This document shows, in pieces, positions 59,928 to 64,000 of a stretch of DNA of 64,000 bases; the first letter of the stretch is position 1; each line of letters starts with the position of its first letter. The translations under genes were made by a program, and so were the position numbers. Location of the stretch: positions 1,935,501 to 1,999,500 of the forward strand of contig JAMKCF010000014.1 in assembly GCA_023634235.1 (NCBI GenBank), in the 5' to 3' direction. The notes under the pieces are model-generated. The model did not search any database. It saw only the letters and a program-made list of their open reading frames with translations, and was not told the DNA's origin. Source of the DNA: Pisaster brevispinus. Its lineage: Eukaryota > Echinodermata > Asteroidea > Forcipulatida > Asteriidae.

Positions 59928-61014
59928 ATGTGGTTTGGTTCCTATACCTCGGTGTTTGTGTTGGTGGTTTTCATTGTTGTTGTTGTTGTGGGGATTTTGT
60001 TTACTTGTCTTCTTCACACTAGCTGGTAAGGGTGTACTTTGAATTACTTGAATTTTGAAAAAGTATCCGTTCAAGAGTAGGCCAAATCTGCCCTCGACCT
60101 GGAAAGGAGACTACTATGAAACAACCAAGATGGGATCTGGACAGTGCTCACAAAAAGAAAAAGTGAAAGAGGAAAATGTGTGTTTGTAGAATCTAATGTA
60201 GTAAACGCGGCCAAAAAATTCCAAGAACATAAGAGGATGGTGGCCCCCTGGTGGAAATGGGACTTTTTCTTTCATGAAAGTTTGCTCTTGGCCTTAGTTG
60301 GAGAACTAGGAGGTTGGGAGGGGGGGGGGGGGCTAAAGCTGATGTCAGGGGAGAGAGGGAGCTAAAGTTGCCCCCTCCCCATTTGAAAACTGGACTTGAG
60401 ATTAAAAACTACCAGAGTAAATTCTCATTGTACAGGTTGGGGGTGCATGACACTCACAGAATTTTGTGATTTACATATAAAATGAAAGGAAAACAAACCA
60501 AAAAGCACATAAAATGACACACCACTATTACAATTGCAAGTGTTGAGCAGATAGTGAATCATCACTTGCCGCTGTACCAATTAGTCACTTCGGTATAAGG
60601 GTAACATAAATAAATATTTGTTTCTTAATATTTGTTTCTCGCTGGACTTGTTTAGTTTTTGTTTAAATATTTCTTAGACACGGTTGTGCAAGCGCGTGGA
60701 GATTATACCAACCAATCTTGATCCGTTATACCATTTAGGAAGAAATCGAATTGTTTTTAAAAGGTATATCATAACATAGAGCAATATTCTACCCTTGCTC
60801 CGTGCTCTATCTGTCCTTTCTCTATGGTCATGAAAATGTCTCCACCGAAATATTACAGTATTGGCTAGTAGAAACAAAATTTATAATTTGTTTGGCCTCT
60901 CATAGACCGACGACGTCGCGATGCGATGTCGCAATAATTCTCCGTGCGTGGTACCCTGTCTACTACTCAAGAGATTTCCACTACATACGTGACACGTCAA
61001 AGCACCTTACTGTT
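59928..61014. other. Interval between RBMX2 and TPT1
   Basis: It should include the TPT1 promoter. A CG-containing patch (GACGACGTCGCGATGCGATG) lies near 60910, about 100 bp before the candidate 5'TOP. No other gene is seen; the short frames at 60144 and 60674 are unremarkable. Confidence 0.5.
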
Positions 61015-61025
61015 CCTTTTTCTCC
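61015..61025 (+). promoter_or_regulatory. Candidate 5'TOP pyrimidine tract of TPT1
   Basis: CCTTTTTCTCC lies 68 bp before the TCTP start codon. TCTP mRNAs are known 5'TOP transcripts beginning with C and a pyrimidine run, under mTOR/LARP1 control. If transcription starts here the leader would be about 78 nt. The exact start cannot be seen. Confidence 0.45.
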
Positions 61026-61092
61026 ATTGAGCTGTCCGGCATTGGACCCGAAATATATTGACTGCCAAAAGCAATCCGAAGAATCCTTCAAG

Positions 61093-63827
61093 ATGATCAT
61101 TTTCAAGGATAAGAATTCCGGTAAATATATTTCTTTAATATGTCATTATTTTACCTTTATGTTTTTTAATTGAATAAAATACGTATTTTTTGGTAGAAAA
61201 GGCATTTAAAAGTTAGACATACTGACAAAGTCATGTTGTGAACTGCACAATGAAAACGTGAAAACCTATCACTGTTGATGACTATTTAATCAACATTGTA
61301 CATAATTTTTGTGTTTTTTGTATGTTTTATTTTCTTTCAAATACTTAATTTCAGGGCACTTTCTTCATTGTTACCGTTACAACAAATCTTATTTAGGAAA
61401 AATTGCCGTATCCGGCCACTAGCACCACTTCTCCACTCACCATGCTCATGACGTTTGATGTTTGTTAATGTTATTTAGTTATTTTTATGTTACTGTCTCA
61501 TTTTTAGACATTACGACAATCGACATGACTGTTTTTATTTCTTTTTGTTAGTCATTATTGTTGCATTTACCAAAAGCAAATCTCATTTGATTAAATACGA
61601 TATTGTTACTATTTTAATTTATAATGAATGAAAAAGTAGTGGCTGGTTTCGGATGGAAATATTTCCCTTCCTTATTCAGTTTTTACTTAACACATCAAAT
61701 CATGATGATGATCAAATCAAGAAAGGGGGAAAGTTATTCATAAACTAACTCGCCTCGAAATACGAAATACTAATGAATAATTTGAATGTAGTCTTGGTGT
61801 AAGACTTCATTTTGATTTTCCACAATATTTCCCCGCGAGATGGCACTTATCATTTACAGGCGGTTCGTGGATGACAGCGCAAATTACGATGCGATACATG
61901 CGAAATCATTCCCTGCTCAATATCACCCGAGACAGAATCTCCCGCCACACCCAAGCACGGGTCAAGTTTGACTTGTATGCGATCATCTGAGCACAACTGA
62001 TGGCCTTCCTGTTTACCGCGCTCAGTCTCATAGAAGCACCCTTGGCTGTGGCTCTATTCTCCACATCAAGGTTTTTTAGCCAGGATTTGGCAAAAAGGGT
62101 GTCCTAATTTGTTGGAAGCTTAAAAAACTGGGTGTCCAAATTCTTCACTTACAATACGTGAATGACAGATAAAACAGAGTGTCCAAATTTAAAACAGGGT
62201 GTCCAAAAGACTCCCAGACACCCCTCTGGCTAACACTATGTATCATGCTTGAGGTTGTCTTTAATATGGTTTTTTTTTTTTTTTTTTTTCACCAAACAGA
62301 TACGGAGATGTTTACTGATGCCAACAAGTTCACGTTGGTGGATGATGTTGTTTACGAAGTTGAAGGAAAGGTAATTCATAGACCTTGTCAAAGATTTTGG
62401 TGGAGTAGCCATAATTTGGGGCTTATTTTGTGAACAAAACTGCTGTGGGTCTTTGCGTGAATAAGAAATGTCTTTACTTATTTGTGGGGAATCCTGTGCA
62501 TTCTTCAGGCACGATTAATGCATGAATCGTTCCTCAGATTCTTTTGTTTGGGGGTGGGAAATTATCCAAACCATATTACTTCAGAGGGAATCCTGTCTCA
62601 AAACAGCTTCTACTATCAACAGCTGTAGTACTTCTCACCATGTAAGTTTTTATGGTCACTAATTTTTGGAGTAGTTGACCCTACCTCTAAGCTCAATTGA
62701 GGATTCCAATGTTTGATCAGAAGACTTTGACAAAACATGATTTAGCATTTTGTTTTGTACAATTGTTGAAATAACGTTACTGTGTTGTCATTACAAAACT
62801 GATTTAGCATTTTGTTTTGTACAATTGATGAAGTTACGATACTCTGTTGTCATTACAAAACTGATTTAGCATTTTGTTTTGTACAATTGTTGAAGTTCGA
62901 TACTGTGTTGTCATTACAAAACTCTCTAAGAAGAAAAAAAGTGGTTAAATTTAAAATGTGTACAAAGCTTCTGTATCTCGTCAAAAGTTACAGGCCTAGA
63001 ATTACACGGAGGCCGTAACCTCTGTTGCCCTGGTCTTGGCCTCGGTGCCGGTGCCCCGTCAAAAGTTTCGCATAGACTCTAAGGTCTCCCCTGAATGGAA
63101 GTGCCCCATGGGTGCACCACGCCAAAATTCATGCGCCAAGCTAATTATCATAATTTGTATACCCACACAATCTTTGTAGTTAAGAGGTTTTTAGGGGCCA
63201 TGCAATTAATAGAATGTGTAGTAGTAAGAATCTATCACAACCTGGGGGTTGTTTGTTTCAACTTTTGGGGAGATTTGATCAATTTAGGCTTTAAAGTTGG
63301 TCCTACTTGGCTTGTGAATTGGAGGAGTGCCCGACCAAAACTGGCAGCGAGTCGGTTTGGGGAAAAGGCACATTTTCGGGGGTGTTTTTTCTAAGGGTAA
63401 ATCCAAACGGCTGACCTACCAGAAATTGGAAAGAAATCTGAAGTTTAGTTGTCTGAAAATATATCGGAGTGGTTTTCAAGAGGCTGAGAAACTTCAAATA
63501 TTTTTTGAGTATTTTTGAATATTTAGCATTTAGCGTTGGTCGCTATGGGAGTTTATTTAGTGTGGTGCACCCCTGTAAAAAATGGAAGTGGAAAGTGACA
63601 CGCGGTTGTTTTTTAAAAATTGCTCCACAGATCATAACTGTGAGGGACGACATGAGCAGTGTGAATATCGGCGCCAACGAATCCCAGGAGGAGGCCTCGG
63701 AGGCTCTGGAGGAGGGACTCACAAGGGGTGTGAATGTTGTTATTTACAGTCAGCTTGAAGAGCTCAAGGACTTTGCCAAGTTCACCGTGGAACAGTACAT
63801 GAAATACATGAAGGCGTACATGAAAAC
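61093..63827 (+). CDS. TPT1: Translationally controlled tumour protein (TCTP), partial at right edge
   Basis: Three exons are visible: 61093-61120, 62300-62370 and 63631-63827, the last ending at a consensus donor (GTGAGT) inside an AAA-AC codon. Together they encode the first 98 residues (family total about 170); the remainder is beyond the window. The start MIIFKDKNSDTEMFTD matches the family opening, followed by YEVEGK, which is conserved. The loop IGANESQEEASE corresponds to the TCTP signature region, with E in place of the usual P/A/K, and then GVNVVIYSQL and FTVEQYMKYMKAYMK match the helical hairpin start. TCTP is an abundant cytosolic protein binding calcium and tubulin and linked to growth control. 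The 9-codon first exon is confirmed by phase and by the MII start. Confidence 0.95.
62040..62235. repeat. GTGTCCAAA-rich repeat in TPT1 intron 1
   Basis: GGGTGTCC(A/T)AAT recurs four times, and TTTAGCCAGGA and TCTGGCTAAC near the ends are inverted. It looks like a decayed MITE. Confidence 0.4.
62738..62922 (+). repeat. Tandem repeat, 3 copies of a 62-bp unit
   Basis: Each unit starts TGATTTAGCATTTTGTTTTG and ends GTCATTACAAAAC; starts are at 62738, 62800 and 62862, with few differences. It lies in TPT1 intron 2. Confidence 0.85.
63000..63120 (-). repeat. GGGGCACCAAGGC-type repeat, copy 3 (inverted)
   Basis: GGTCTTGGCCTCGGTGCC is the reverse complement of the other copies' core. It lies in TPT1 intron 2. 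Confidence 0.5.
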
Positions 63828-63842
63828 GTGAGTTATCAAGCG

Positions 63843-64000
63843 AGGGCCCAATTTCGCATGACACTGCTTAACCTTTTGAAGTCTGTGGTTACAGACCTGC
63901 AGACCTGCTAATACATGCTTCAAGGGCAGCTGTAAGCAGAACCATGAGATCAGCCCAGGGCCCAAGAAACTTGCTAAGCACAAAAAATGTTGCTTAGAAA
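63843..64000. repeat. TAAGCA-type MITE, cut by the window edge
   Basis: It starts GGGCCCAATTTCGCATGACACTGC and contains CTTGCTAAGCACAAAAAATG. It begins 16 bp after the TPT1 exon 3 donor. Confidence 0.55.

Noticed and set aside
62738..62922. CRISPR-like array
   Set aside because: The units are a contiguous tandem repeat with no unique spacers, in an animal intron.

Overview
This is a eukaryotic, animal window: long introns with GT-AG sites, AT-rich intergenic DNA, and many tRNA-derived SINEs, LINE remnants and short palindromic MITE-like elements. Six protein-coding genes could be read exon by exon. The chordin-like/POLD3 gene pair and the repeat families (tRNA-derived SINE, TAAGCA-type and flanking 'gatttcac' MITEs) suggest an invertebrate deuterostome, most likely an echinoderm, possibly a sea star. 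That assignment is inference from remembered repeat and gene content, not from a search.

Layout. 1-4.6 kb: repeats with no intact gene. 4.86-14.02 kb (minus): a complete laccase-like multicopper oxidase, 7 coding exons, 672 aa, all four copper-binding blocks intact, signal peptide and a hydrophobic C-terminal tail. 14.0-21.6 kb: gene-free, with dispersed repeats. 21.6-43.2 kb (plus): a secreted chordin-like BMP-binding protein, 10 coding exons, 480 aa, three 10-cysteine VWC domains; a TATA box and a likely non-coding first exon lie at 21.6-21.8 kb. 46.4-52.0 kb (minus): POLD3, the third subunit of DNA polymerase delta, 9 exons, 482 aa, ending in a PIP box. 52.45-53.70 kb (plus): TMEM256 (DUF423 membrane protein), divergent from POLD3 across 442 bp. 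55.44-59.25 kb (plus): RBMX2, an RRM splicing factor, 5 exons, 413 aa. 61.09 kb to the right edge (plus): TPT1/TCTP, first 98 residues; the rest lies outside the window.

How they relate. POLD3, TMEM256, RBMX2 and TPT1 form a compact housekeeping cluster with short intergenic gaps and recognisable promoter motifs (YY1-like, CRE, E-box, 5'TOP). The chordin-like and laccase genes are large, tissue-type genes with repeat-filled introns. The chordin-like gene and POLD3 are tail to tail, which as far as I recall is also the arrangement of human CHRDL2 and POLD3 on 11q13.4; this would be conserved microsynteny.

No wholly new biological system is evident. The most notable items are that conserved linkage, a 498-bp apparently young palindromic element with 77-bp identical terminal repeats inside RBMX2 intron 1, head-to-head tRNA-like SINE pairs, a strong short hairpin in a chordin-like intron, a duplicated splice-acceptor in the laccase gene, and several unassigned exon-like segments.
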